Below are positions 43,650 to 51,310 of a stretch of DNA of 64,000 nucleotides, piece after piece. Location of the stretch: assembly GCF_001026695.1 (NCBI RefSeq), contig NZ_LDNB01000007.1:251556-315555 (forward strand), read 5' to 3'. The stretch is from Neobacillus vireti (GTDB lineage: Bacteria > Bacillota > Bacilli > Bacillales > Cytobacillaceae). Every line of letters begins with the position of its first letter. The first letter of the stretch is position 1. The position numbers and the translations under genes were made by a program. Below the pieces are notes generated by a model. That model saw only the letters and a list, made by a program, of their open reading frames with translations. It was not told the origin of the DNA and ran no database searches.

Positions 43650-46025
43650 TTGGAAGATAACATTCAACAACATATTGACAAGCTATTGCAATATATGAGA
43701 GACGAGGCATATAAGCCATTAACTGTCCAAGAACTAGAAGAGGCATTTGGCATTCAGGACTCTAGTGACTTTAAGGAGTTTGTTAAAGCCCTTGTCCAAA
43801 TGGAAGAAAAGGGATTAGTCGTAAGAACCCGCAGTAACCGATACGGCCTGCCGCAAAAAATGAATTTAATCAGAGGAAAGCTAATCGGTCATGCAAAAGG
43901 GTTCGCGTTTGTCGTACCGGAAGAGCCCGGTATGGATGATATTTTTATTCCGCCAAATGAAACCAACACGGCGATGCACGGTGACACCGTGTTAGCGCGT
44001 GTTTCATCAGAAACCTCAGGATCTCGCCGTGAAGGAAGCATTATCCGCATTATTGAACGAGGCATACAGCAAATCGTAGGGACGTATGTGGAAAGCAAAA
44101 GTTTTGGTTTTGTGATTCCCGATGATAAAAAATTCGCCAGCGATGTGTTTATTCCCAAAAGCGCTTCAAAAGGGGCAGTGGAAGGGCATAAAGTTGTTGT
44201 TAAGCTCGTCACCTATCCCGAGGGGCGAAAGAGCGCCGAGGGCGAAGTCATCACTATACTCGGTCACAAAAACGATCCAGGTGTGGATATCCTGTCTGTC
44301 ATACATAAGCATGGCCTGCCAATGGCTTTTCCTGATGAGGTATTAAAGCAGGCAAATGAGGTGCCTGACACCATAGATGAAAGCGAACTAGTCAATCGCC
44401 GCGATCTTCGGAATGAAACGATTGTTACGATTGACGGTGCGGACGCCAAGGACCTTGATGATGCAGTAACGGTAACAAGGCTTGAGAACGGCAACTTCAA
44501 GCTTGGTGTTCATATCGCCGATGTCAGCTATTATGTAAAAGAAGGTACGCCAATCGACCTCGAGGCAGAGGAGCGGGCAACAAGTGTTTATTTAGTCGAC
44601 CGCGTGATTCCAATGATCCCGCACCGGCTATCGAACGGGATCTGTTCGTTAAATCCAAAAGTGGACCGGCTGACGCTTTCCTGTAATATGGAAATCACAC
44701 CGGAAGGCGCAGTTGTTTCCCATGAAATTTTTCAAAGTGTGATTAAGACAACTGAGCGGATGACCTATCATGATGTGAATCGAATTCTTGTTGATCAAGA
44801 TGAGGAAACACGGGCGCGATACGAACCGCTTGTACCGATGTTTGAAATGATGGAAGAATTGGCTGCCATTCTCCGCCATAAACGAATGAAGCGTGGAGCG
44901 ATTGACTTCGATTTCAAAGAATCAAAGGTTCTTGTCGATGAAGATGGAAAACCGACCGATGTTATCCTGCGTGAGCGTTCGGTGGCGGAGAAGCTAATCG
45001 AAGAATTTATGCTTGCTGCCAACGAGACAGTTGCAGAACATTTCCACTGGCTGGATGTTCCATTTATTTACCGCATTCACGAGGATCCAAAGGAAGATAA
45101 ACTGCGCCGCTTTTTCGAGTTTATTACCAACTTTGGTTACATTGTAAAAGGCACAGCTAATGACGTCCATCCTCGGGCCCTTCAGGAGATCATTGAAGAG
45201 GTTCAAGGCAAGCCGGAGGAAATGGTTGTTTCAAAGGTCATGCTGCGTTCGATGCAGCAAGCAAAATATGATCCGGAAAGTCTTGGCCACTTCGGCTTAT
45301 CGACGGAGTTCTATACCCATTTCACTTCGCCAATTCGCCGTTATCCGGACACCATCGTTCACCGTTTGATTCGGACATATTTGGTTGAAGGAAAGCTGGA
45401 TGAGACAACGCGGGAAAAATGGAATGCCCGCCTGCCTGAAATTGCAGACCATTCTTCCAAAATGGAGCGCCGGTCCGTGGATGCGGAACGGGAAACAGAT
45501 GATTTGAAGAAAGCGGAGTACATGGAGGACAAGGTTGGTGAGGAGTATGATGGAATTATCAGCTCAGTAACCAATTTTGGAATGTTTGTCGAGCTGCCAA
45601 ATACAATTGAAGGGCTTGTTCATGTCAGCTATATGACCGATGATTACTATCGCTATGATGAGCGCCATCTCGCTATGATTGGCGAGCGGACTGGGAATGT
45701 ATTCCGAATTGGCGATGAAATTACCATTCGGGTCGTTAAAGTCAATAAAGAAGAGCGTGCGATTGATTTTGAAATTGTCGGTATGAAGGGAACTCCTCAC
45801 AGAGAACGTTCCGCGACGCCAAAGGTTTTCAAAACGGGTAGTGATACCCACAAGCCTCGCCGCAATAAACAGGGAGATCGTAATCAAAACGGTAAACAAG
45901 GTAGAAATAAAGGCGGTAGCCAGAACGCAGAAAAAGAAGGCAGTCAAGGTAAAAAACCGAAGAAGAAACGCAAATTTTACGAAAATGTTCCTAAGTCAAA
46001 AAGTATAAAGCGGAAAAATAAATAA
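43650..46025 (+). CDS. rnr: Ribonuclease R
   Basis: 3'-5' exoribonuclease that degrades structured RNA and, with SmpB/tmRNA, clears stalled non-stop mRNA. The 791-aa product has an N-terminal HTH and cold-shock domains (about 1-220), the RNB catalytic domain with [14 protein letters not shown] (near 272-285), an S1 domain (about 630-715, [16 protein letters not shown]) and a Lys/Arg/Gly-rich tail ending KSIKRKNK. The start is a TTG after GGAGGGATTCGC. A dispersed 13-mer (44360-44372) is read as EVPDT in frame. Confidence 0.96.
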   Translation: MEDNIQQHIDKLLQYMRDEAYKPLTVQELEEAFGIQDSSDFKEFVKALVQMEEKGLVVRTRSNRYGLPQKMNLIRGKLIGHAKGFAFVVPEEPGMDDIFIPPNETNTAMHGDTVLARVSSETSGSRREGSIIRIIERGIQQIVGTYVESKSFGFVIPDDKKFASDVFIPKSASKGAVEGHKVVVKLVTYPEGRKSAEGEVITILGHKNDPGVDILSVIHKHGLPMAFPDEVLKQANEVPDTIDESELVNRRDLRNETIVTIDGADAKDLDDAVTVTRLENGNFKLGVHIADVSYYVKEGTPIDLEAEERATSVYLVDRVIPMIPHRLSNGICSLNPKVDRLTLSCNMEITPEGAVVSHEIFQSVIKTTERMTYHDVNRILVDQDEETRARYEPLVPMFEMMEELAAILRHKRMKRGAIDFDFKESKVLVDEDGKPTDVILRERSVAEKLIEEFMLAANETVAEHFHWLDVPFIYRIHEDPKEDKLRRFFEFITNFGYIVKGTANDVHPRALQEIIEEVQGKPEEMVVSKVMLRSMQQAKYDPESLGHFGLSTEFYTHFTSPIRRYPDTIVHRLIRTYLVEGKLDETTREKWNARLPEIADHSSKMERRSVDAERETDDLKKAEYMEDKVGEEYDGIISSVTNFGMFVELPNTIEGLVHVSYMTDDYYRYDERHLAMIGERTGNVFRIGDEITIRVVKVNKEERAIDFEIVGMKGTPHRERSATPKVFKTGSDTHKPRRNKQGDRNQNGKQGRNKGGSQNAEKEGSQGKKPKKKRKFYENVPKSKSIKRKNK

Positions 46026-46031
46026 TTATTA

Positions 46032-46062
46032 AGAGAGAGCCTTTTTTGCGAGGCTCTCTTTC
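46032..46062 (+). terminator. Rho-independent terminator after rnr
   Basis: AGAGAGCCT / AGGCTCTCT stem, followed by a short T stretch. Confidence 0.75.
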
Positions 46063-46064
46063 AA

Positions 46065-46093
46065 TTGTATCAGCTCATTTTTTTTGCTAAAAT
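46065..46093 (+). promoter_or_regulatory. Probable promoter of smpB
   Basis: TTGTAT (46065-46070), 17-bp spacer, TAAAAT (46088-46093), 24 bp before the smpB ATG. Confidence 0.6.
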
Positions 46094-46117
46094 AAAGCCA
46101 TAGATGAGGTGAAACAT

Positions 46118-46585
46118 ATGCCAAAAGGTGTAGGAAAAGTAGTTGCGCAAAACAAAAAAGCCTATCATGACTATTTTATCGAAGAAACGTACGAAGCAGG
46201 TATCGTTCTTCAGGGGACAGAAATTAAGTCCATTCGCGCCGGAAAAGTGAATCTCAAGGATGCCTATGCGCGGATTCAAAACGGGGAAGCGATTCTTTTC
46301 GGGATGCACGTCAGCCCATATGAGCAGGGAAACATTTTTAATCACGATCCATTGAGAACGCGTAAGCTTTTGCTCCATAAACGGGAGATCAATAAGCTGC
46401 TAGGGGAAACGAAAGAAGCAGGTTATGCGCTTGTGCCCTTAAAACTTTATTTAAAAAATGGTTTCTGTAAGGTTTTAGTTGGTCTAGCAAAGGGTAAGAA
46501 AAACTATGATAAGCGTGAAGCCTTAAAGCAAAAAGAAGCAAAGCGTGAAATCGAACGTGCCTTCCGCGACCGTCAGAAGATGTAA
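46118..46585 (+). CDS. smpB: SsrA-binding protein SmpB
   Basis: Essential partner of tmRNA in trans-translation. It binds the tRNA-like domain and delivers it to stalled ribosomes. The 155-aa beta-barrel protein starts [20 protein letters not shown], with [21 protein letters not shown] (about 26-46) and the basic C-terminal tail [14 protein letters not shown] that occupies the mRNA channel. ATG at 46118 follows GATGAGGTG. Its RNA partner ssrA lies 144 bp downstream. Confidence 0.97.
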   Translation: MPKGVGKVVAQNKKAYHDYFIEETYEAGIVLQGTEIKSIRAGKVNLKDAYARIQNGEAILFGMHVSPYEQGNIFNHDPLRTRKLLLHKREINKLLGETKEAGYALVPLKLYLKNGFCKVLVGLAKGKKNYDKREALKQKEAKREIERAFRDRQKM

Positions 46586-46619
46586 GGTGCCATAAAAAAC
46601 AACTTACAAATACTTACAA

Positions 46620-46647
46620 TTGAAATTTCCTGACAATGTGTTATAAT
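46620..46647 (+). promoter_or_regulatory. Promoter of ssrA
   Basis: TTGAAA (46620-46625), 16-bp spacer, consensus TATAAT (46642-46647). It predicts a start near 46654 and a leader of about 75 nt removed during 5' maturation. Confidence 0.8.
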
Positions 46648-46729
46648 AAGTTTGTCGCAGTGATAAGCGGCAGAAACTTTTGCTCAAGACATTGTTGAGC
46701 ATCCTAACGTCTAGTTTCATTTTTATAAT

Positions 46730-47365
46730 GGGGACGCTACGGATTCGACAGGGGTAGTTTGAGCTTAGGTTGCGAGTCGAGGGGATCGGCCTCGTTAAAA
46801 CGTCAAAGCCATAACTGGCAAAACTAACAACAACCTCGCTTTCGCAGCTTAATACTGCATAGCGGTTCCTCCCTCCATTGCCCATGTGGTAGGGTAAGGG
46901 ACTCACTCTAAGTGGGCTACGCCGGATTCCACCGCCTGAGGATGAAGGAAGAGAACAACCAGGCTAGCTGACCGGACGCCGGTCGATAGGCAGAAGGCTC
47001 AGTGAAACACCAATATATCGACTACACTCGTAGATGCTTAAGTGGCGATATCTTTGGACGCGGGTTCGATTAGTAATTAGTCGCCTTATGTGGTAACACA
47101 TAAGTGAAAATTCGGCTTTATCGGTGAAACCTAAGTCACTTTTAAAAAGTGATAAGGCAATGCCGAGCGGTATGTGGAGCAATCCAACAGCCGTGTATCG
47201 ACTTATAGGCTGCCATATTGAAATGGTAGTACTAGGATGCGAAATCCTGCCTAAAAGGCAAATATACATTTTGCATAATACGCCGAGAGGCCTGTTAAAT
47301 CAGGTCTAAGATATAGTCAGTGCCATGACGAAAGCATGGAAACGCACGTCCCGCCGTCTCCACCA
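46730..47365 (+). ncRNA. ssrA: tmRNA (SsrA), interrupted by an intron in the T-loop
   Basis: Transfer-messenger RNA for ribosome rescue. The acceptor stem GGGGACG (46730-46736) pairs with CGTCTCC, and CCA is encoded at the 3' end. The resume codon is GGC at 46817. The tag reading frame 46817-46852 encodes GKTNNNLAFAA and ends in TAA, so the full tag is A-GKTNNNLAFAA. The upstream ACTGGCAAAACTAAC context matches Bacillus tmRNAs. The T-arm is split: GCGGG-TTCGAT ends at 47070 and T-CCCGC resumes at 47349. Removing 47071-47348 gives a canonical 7-nt T-loop (TTCGATT) and a 358-nt RNA, close to the B. subtilis length. Confidence 0.96.
47071..47348 (+). other. Group I-like self-splicing intron in tmRNA
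   Basis: A 278-nt insertion with group I hallmarks. The base before the 5' junction is T (47070). Intron GTCG at 47080-47083 can pair with exon CGAT to form P1 with a G-U pair at the splice site. An 8-bp hairpin with GTAA tetraloop (47085-47104) looks like P2. TCGGC / GCCGA (from 47112 and 47161) fits P4. The S-element AAGATATAGTC at about 47308-47318 could pair with GACT near 47200 as P7. A GTGC...GCAC hairpin resembles P9, and the last base is G (47348). No homing endonuclease is encoded. The secondary structure is inferred by eye. Confidence 0.85.
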
Positions 47366-47379
47366 TACATAGGTGGATA

Positions 47380-47410
47380 ACAAGGCTAGCAGAGATGCTA
47401 GTCTTTTTTA
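47380..47410 (+). terminator. Rho-independent terminator of ssrA
   Basis: GGCTAGCA / TGCTAGTC-type stem (CTAGCA...TGCTAG) followed by TTTTTT, 15 nt after the tmRNA CCA. Confidence 0.85.
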
Positions 47411-47514
47411 TATCTTAAAAAAGGTATCTTCAAAAGCTATTTTCTTTTGAAGTAATCCTTGGTTATATATTCCGTTCCTTGGTGTTACATTCTAATTAAT
47501 TTTAATCAATAATC

Positions 47515-47553
47515 CAAAAAAATCTACCCTATCATCAGATTAGGGTAGATTTT
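47515..47553 (-). terminator. Rho-independent terminator of the coat gene
   Basis: AAAATCTACCCTA / TAGGGTAGATTTT stem with a 9-nt loop. On the minus strand it is followed by T-rich DNA, 22 nt after the coat gene stop. It may act in both directions. The stretch 47411-47514 holds nothing recognisable. Confidence 0.85.
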
Positions 47554-47574
47554 CCTTTTAATGGGAATTCCGAA

Positions 47575-48222
47575 TTAATGTGTCGTATTCATATTATTAT
47601 TCGGCATTTGCTGCATCCCCTGTGCAGGTGCATACGCATTAAGCAGCTGCTGCATATCCTGTTGAGCAAGCTGCGGCACCTGATAGTAATGATGTTTATT
47701 TTGATAAATCGAGAGCTCGTAAGCCATTTCAATGCAATTTGGCACAGAATCGGCAAGCACGCGCCGTACGACAGGGTTAGTCACCTCACAGGCAGCCATT
47801 GCTTTCATGGATGCGCCTGATTTGACAGAACCAAGCATCATGCCTGAAACGCAAGCATCGGTAAGTTCTGTTGGAGATTGCACCGGTTTTTTTGGCTGGG
47901 TTGGGGTTAAACCATAGATAAAGTCATTCCCCTGGGTCATTTTATAGCTTTGTGTCGGTTTTGAAGGGTTCTGTCCCGACTTGAAACATTCCACCGTAAT
48001 GTTGTATTCCTCTTGCATAAATTGGTATTGGCGATCGAGAATATCCAGCAGTTCTGGGTCTTTTACGTGCTGGCGCAGCAGCATGTACGAATCCATCGTG
48101 CCAATGGCTCCTGAAAGAACTTCATGTACATCAAATACTTCATGACCGCCATGGTTCATTTGCGGCGGCACAGTCCCTGTATGCATATTTTGGTGCGTTT
48201 GTCCCTGTTGATTTTGCATCAT
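47575..48222 (-). CDS. CotF-domain spore coat protein
   Basis: 215-aa protein starting MMQNQQGQTHQNMHTG, rich in Gln, Asn and Met at both ends. The central region (about 28-90, FDVHEVLSGAIGTMDSYMLLRQHVKDPELLDILDRQYQFM) resembles the ferritin-like CotF fold of Bacillus coat proteins such as YhcQ. The second half has KSGASMKAMAACEVTNPVVRRVLADSVPNCIEMAYEL, also family-like. GGAGGAGATATTTG precedes the ATG at 48222. It implies a spore-former. It is transcribed alone on the minus strand; a sporulation-sigma promoter was not resolved. Confidence 0.8.
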   Translation of the reverse strand: MMQNQQGQTHQNMHTGTVPPQMNHGGHEVFDVHEVLSGAIGTMDSYMLLRQHVKDPELLDILDRQYQFMQEEYNITVECFKSGQNPSKPTQSYKMTQGNDFIYGLTPTQPKKPVQSPTELTDACVSGMMLGSVKSGASMKAMAACEVTNPVVRRVLADSVPNCIEMAYELSIYQNKHHYYQVPQLAQQDMQQLLNAYAPAQGMQQMPNNNMNTTH

Positions 48223-48442
48223 CAAATATCTCCTCCTAACGGAATTGAACAACCATAGTTATTATGTTTCAGAAAACGGGAGTTATTCAACGACTGCCTA
48301 ATGAATTGTTTGTTTTAAAAAGAAATACCATTTCAATAATGACTAATTAGGAGACCCCGGCAAAAAAGGATTAATACTTGATTTAATGCCCGGAATCATT
48401 TAGAATAAACCTTACAAAAAACGGAAGGGTGACCTTGGAACG

Positions 48443-48618
48443 ATGATCTTATAATCCTATTTCTCATGAAAAAAATATAATCTTTTTTCTGGATAGGATT
48501 AGTCTGTACTTTTATACAAGTCGATAAGATCATAGTGTCCCCTCACGCCGGGATATTTTGCCGCTTTGGAATTGTATTGTGCCGCCTCCTGCCAGAAATT
48601 TACGTAGGAGGTTTTTAT
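48443..48618 (+). promoter_or_regulatory. Structured leader of the MFS gene with SD-masking hairpin
   Basis: ATGATCTTAT (48443-48452) pairs with ATAAGATCAT (48524-48533), and inside it AATCCTAT (48453-48460) pairs with ATAGGATT (48493-48500). TGTA...TACA could add a third helix. Further down, CCTCCT (48585-48590) is the exact complement of the Shine-Dalgarno AGGAGG (48606-48611). This hairpin with a 15-nt loop would block the start at 48619. The layout suggests regulated translation. No known riboswitch class was recognised. Confidence 0.55.
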
Positions 48619-49866
48619 ATGGAAAATAACTTAACCCAACCCGCACCATCGGGTGGTTTATTTCGCAACAGAGTCTTTCTTGCGATTATTATGTCGGGCT
48701 TGTTTTTACAGATAGGTATTTGGGTCCGAAACTTTGCCGTTCTCCTGTTTGTCATGGAGCAGACCAACGGCGATGCCTTTGCAGTCTCAATGATTTCGGT
48801 GGCTGAATTCGCGCCAATCTTTATTTTTTCCTTTATCGGCGGGACCTTTGCCGACCGCTGGGCACCGAAAAAGACAATGGTCTGGTGTGATATTTTGAGT
48901 GCAGTGTCCATTTTTGTCGTGCTCATTACACTTATTTTCGGAACATGGAAAGTCGTGTTTTTTGCGACGTTAATCTCAGCGATCCTCTCACAATTCTCCC
49001 AGCCTTCAGGGATGAAATTGTTTAAGATGCACTTGTCAGCAGATCAAGTGCAACAGGCGATGTCCGTCTATCAAACTGTCTTTGCTTTATTTATGGTACT
49101 TGGCCCGATTATTGGAACATCCATCTTTCAATCGTTTGGCATTGATATCTCAATCGCTGTTACCGGCACGGCTTTCTTGCTTTCAGCCGCAGCTCTTGCC
49201 TTCCTGCCGAAGGACCGTCCATTAGAAGAAGTGGGTGAATCCACATTACTGCAGGAAATGAAAAGTGGAGTTAAGTATGTTTTAGGGAAAAAAGAATTAA
49301 GTCTTTTAGGACTATGCTTTATGGCTGCAGGCCTGGGAATTGGCTTCATTAATCCGTTATCGATTTTCCTTGTCACCGAACAGTTAAACCTTCCAAAGGA
49401 AAACCTTCAGTGGCTGTTTATGGTCAATGGTGTCGGGATGATTATTGGCGGAGCAGCAGCGATGATTTTTGCAAAAAATGTCCCGCCGCAACGGCTGCTT
49501 GTTTTTGGAATGCTCGTTAATGGCATCGGAATCGCTGTTATGGGCTGGTCAACAAACCTCTCGATTACATTGATTGCCGAGTTTTGTAACGGTCTGATGA
49601 TGCCATGTATTCAAATCGGGATCAATACTCTGATCTTACAAAAAACAGAAGAGGCCTTTATCGGCCGCGTCAACGGTATCTTAAGCCCGCTGTTCGCCGG
49701 ATCAATGGTGATAACAATGAGTGTCGCTGGTATTCTAAAGGAGCATTTTTCATTGGTAGCCACGTTTGAAACATCCGCCTTCTTGTTTCTCATCGGTTTG
49801 CTCTTCATTTTGCCAATATATAATCAGAAACAGCAAGCTAAACCGGAAATCCTCGGTTCTAAATAA
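48619..49866 (+). CDS. MFS transporter (probable multidrug-type exporter)
   Basis: 415-aa major facilitator with about 12 membrane segments. Motif A is visible as GGTFADRWAPKKTMVWCD (about 66-83). The first segment, FLAIIMSGLFLQIGIWVRNFAVLLFV, and the even spacing of the rest fit the drug:proton antiporter-like MFS group, but the substrate is not evident. ATG at 48619 follows AGGAGG. The frame stays open upstream to 48535, but that stretch is the structured leader. A terminator follows the stop. Confidence 0.82.
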   Translation: MENNLTQPAPSGGLFRNRVFLAIIMSGLFLQIGIWVRNFAVLLFVMEQTNGDAFAVSMISVAEFAPIFIFSFIGGTFADRWAPKKTMVWCDILSAVSIFVVLITLIFGTWKVVFFATLISAILSQFSQPSGMKLFKMHLSADQVQQAMSVYQTVFALFMVLGPIIGTSIFQSFGIDISIAVTGTAFLLSAAALAFLPKDRPLEEVGESTLLQEMKSGVKYVLGKKELSLLGLCFMAAGLGIGFINPLSIFLVTEQLNLPKENLQWLFMVNGVGMIIGGAAAMIFAKNVPPQRLLVFGMLVNGIGIAVMGWSTNLSITLIAEFCNGLMMPCIQIGINTLILQKTEEAFIGRVNGILSPLFAGSMVITMSVAGILKEHFSLVATFETSAFLFLIGLLFILPIYNQKQQAKPEILGSK

Positions 49867-49867
49867 C

Positions 49868-49898
49868 AAAGCAGAGAATCTTACTTCTCTGCTTTTTC
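49868..49898 (+). terminator. Rho-independent terminator after the MFS gene
   Basis: AAGCAGAGAA / TTCTCTGCTT stem with a 6-nt loop and TTTTTC. The remaining 207 bp before the next gene are AT-rich with no clear feature. Confidence 0.85.
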
Positions 49899-50105
49899 CT
49901 CATCCGCGATTTTTCTTTTGGAAATACAACTAAGGGCTTAGTTTAAAAATTAGTCATCTAGTCCATTTTTTATTGAGCTCTAATCGAGTATAGTGTAATT
50001 TTAAGAAAAAATTAAGAAATGGTTAAGGACTATTTAAAGCTAATTAAACGATAATAGTACAGGGCACCTAGAAAATAGTAATGAATCAGGAGTGAAACAT
50101 AAATT

Positions 50106-50717
50106 ATGTCTATTTCGCAATTAAATGTTGATGTTTTTCGAGCAATTAATGATATAGGGAAAGAACATGCCTCGCTAAACCCAATCGCTATTTTCATGGC
50201 TGATTACATGATCATTGTTTTAGCATTAGGTATGCTAGTTTATTGGTTTACACGAATCAATAAAAATAGAATGATGGTAATCCAAGGCGGAGTTGCTTTT
50301 GTGCTCGCCGAAGTCCTGGGGAAAATTGCCGGAACTATGTATTATCATAACCAGCCATTTGCTGAGCTGCCACATGTAAACCAGCTTATTGCCCACGTGG
50401 TCGACAATGCGTTTCCGAGTGACCATTCGATTTTGTTTTTCTCTGTCTGTTTTTCATTTTGGCTCGTTCGAAAAAAAGATGGGTGGCTATGGCTTGTGTT
50501 TGCTTGCTTCGTAGGAGTCTCCCGGATTTGGGTCGGCGTTCACTATCCCGGCGATGTGGTAACCGGTGCTCTTATTGGAATCGTTGCCGCTCTTGCTGCC
50601 TACTGGATAGTTCCAAAGCTTGGCTTTGTAAAAACGGTCCTTACGAAATATGAAAAAATAGAGCAATCGCTATTGCCGGTAAAAGCCAAGGCTGACGGCA
50701 AATCGAAAAATTTTTAA
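50106..50717 (+). CDS. bcrC: Undecaprenyl-diphosphatase, PAP2 family (BcrC-like)
   Basis: Membrane phosphatase of 203 aa that recycles undecaprenyl pyrophosphate for wall synthesis and confers bacitracin tolerance in B. subtilis. It has about five membrane segments. The PAP2 signature is present: KIAGTMYYHNQPF (Lys/Arg motif C1 region), PSDHS (motif C2, about 103-107) and SRIWVGVHYPGDV (motif C3, about 139-151). ATG follows AGGAGTGAAACATAA at moderate distance. B. subtilis bcrC is under ECF sigma control; no good ECF promoter is visible here. Confidence 0.85.
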   Translation: MSISQLNVDVFRAINDIGKEHASLNPIAIFMADYMIIVLALGMLVYWFTRINKNRMMVIQGGVAFVLAEVLGKIAGTMYYHNQPFAELPHVNQLIAHVVDNAFPSDHSILFFSVCFSFWLVRKKDGWLWLVFACFVGVSRIWVGVHYPGDVVTGALIGIVAALAAYWIVPKLGFVKTVLTKYEKIEQSLLPVKAKADGKSKNF

Positions 50718-50879
50718 AAAAGAAGGCTGTGTTAAAGCACATTGTTGATTTTGAGCACAATGTTGATTGGACGTGGATACTGCGGGAGCAGCGGGACAGA
50801 TGAGACCCCGCAGGCATTCGCCGAGGAGGCTCACCGCCCGCCCCGCGAACCGCTCGCGCCTGGAACGGAAATCAACATT
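50712..50879 (+). repeat. Dispersed repeat family R1, full copy
   Basis: The core 50759-50879 has inverted ends AATGTTGATT / AATCAACATT and a GC-rich interior (CTGCGGGAGCAGCGGGACAG, GACCCCGCAGG, CCGAGGAGGCTCACCG). Left flank GTGTTAAAGCACATTGTTGATT is shared with the copy at the window start. It lies between bcrC and a terminator-like hairpin. Confidence 0.85.
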
Positions 50880-50899
50880 CACTTTAAATACAGCCAAGA

Positions 50900-50936
50900 A
50901 AAACCTCTTTGAACCTAAATTCAAAGAGGTTTTGTC
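50900..50936 (+). terminator. Rho-independent terminator (bcrC unit)
   Basis: AAACCTCTTTGAA / TTCAAAGAGGTTT stem with a 6-nt loop and TTTTG. It would end transcripts reading through bcrC and the R1 repeat. Confidence 0.8.
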
Positions 50937-51239
50937 GTTTTCCCCCATAATGATATGTAGTCAAGAACTGACCTCCTAAATAAAACAAAACCCAACCTGA
51001 TTAGTAAAATCTTGTTCAGTGATATGTATTCCGATATTGTCCAAAACTTGCCTATCTGTTTTTTAAAAATTTTAATTTAAAAATACCCCATTATTCCCAA
51101 ATTTCGGTTATTATGGTTATTAGAGATATTTATTATGAAGTGATTAAATTGTGTAGTTTAGGGAAAATAAGACAGTATCAGCTATATTTCTACTATTCTC
51201 ACTATATTTTTAATAGTATTGTAATATTTTTAATAGATT

Positions 51240-51271
51240 AGTAACAAATCGGGCGGGATATCGTCTATAAT
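51240..51271 (+). promoter_or_regulatory. Possible ECF or SigA promoter of the deacetylase gene
   Basis: AGTAAC (51240-51245), 16-bp spacer, CGTC (51262-51265) resembles SigM/SigX/SigW promoters. A TATAAT overlaps at 51266-51271 but lacks a clear -35. The rest of 50937-51239 is AT-rich and shows no gene. Confidence 0.5.
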
Positions 51272-51310
51272 GAAGAAAGAAAAATAAAACCATCAAAGAG
51301 GGATAGAACC

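Noticed and set aside
47124-47309. 61-aa open frame within the tmRNA intron
   Set aside because: Too short and without LAGLIDADG, GIY-YIG or HNH motifs; it overlaps the predicted catalytic core of the ribozyme.
48535-48618. N-terminal extension of the MFS protein from GTG at 48535
   Set aside because: No ribosome-binding site, the codons overlap the structured leader, and AGGAGG serves ATG at 48619.
50767-50979. Open frame across the R1 repeat
   Set aside because: It translates the palindromic repeat and the following terminator, with an Arg-rich composition typical of GC-rich non-coding DNA.
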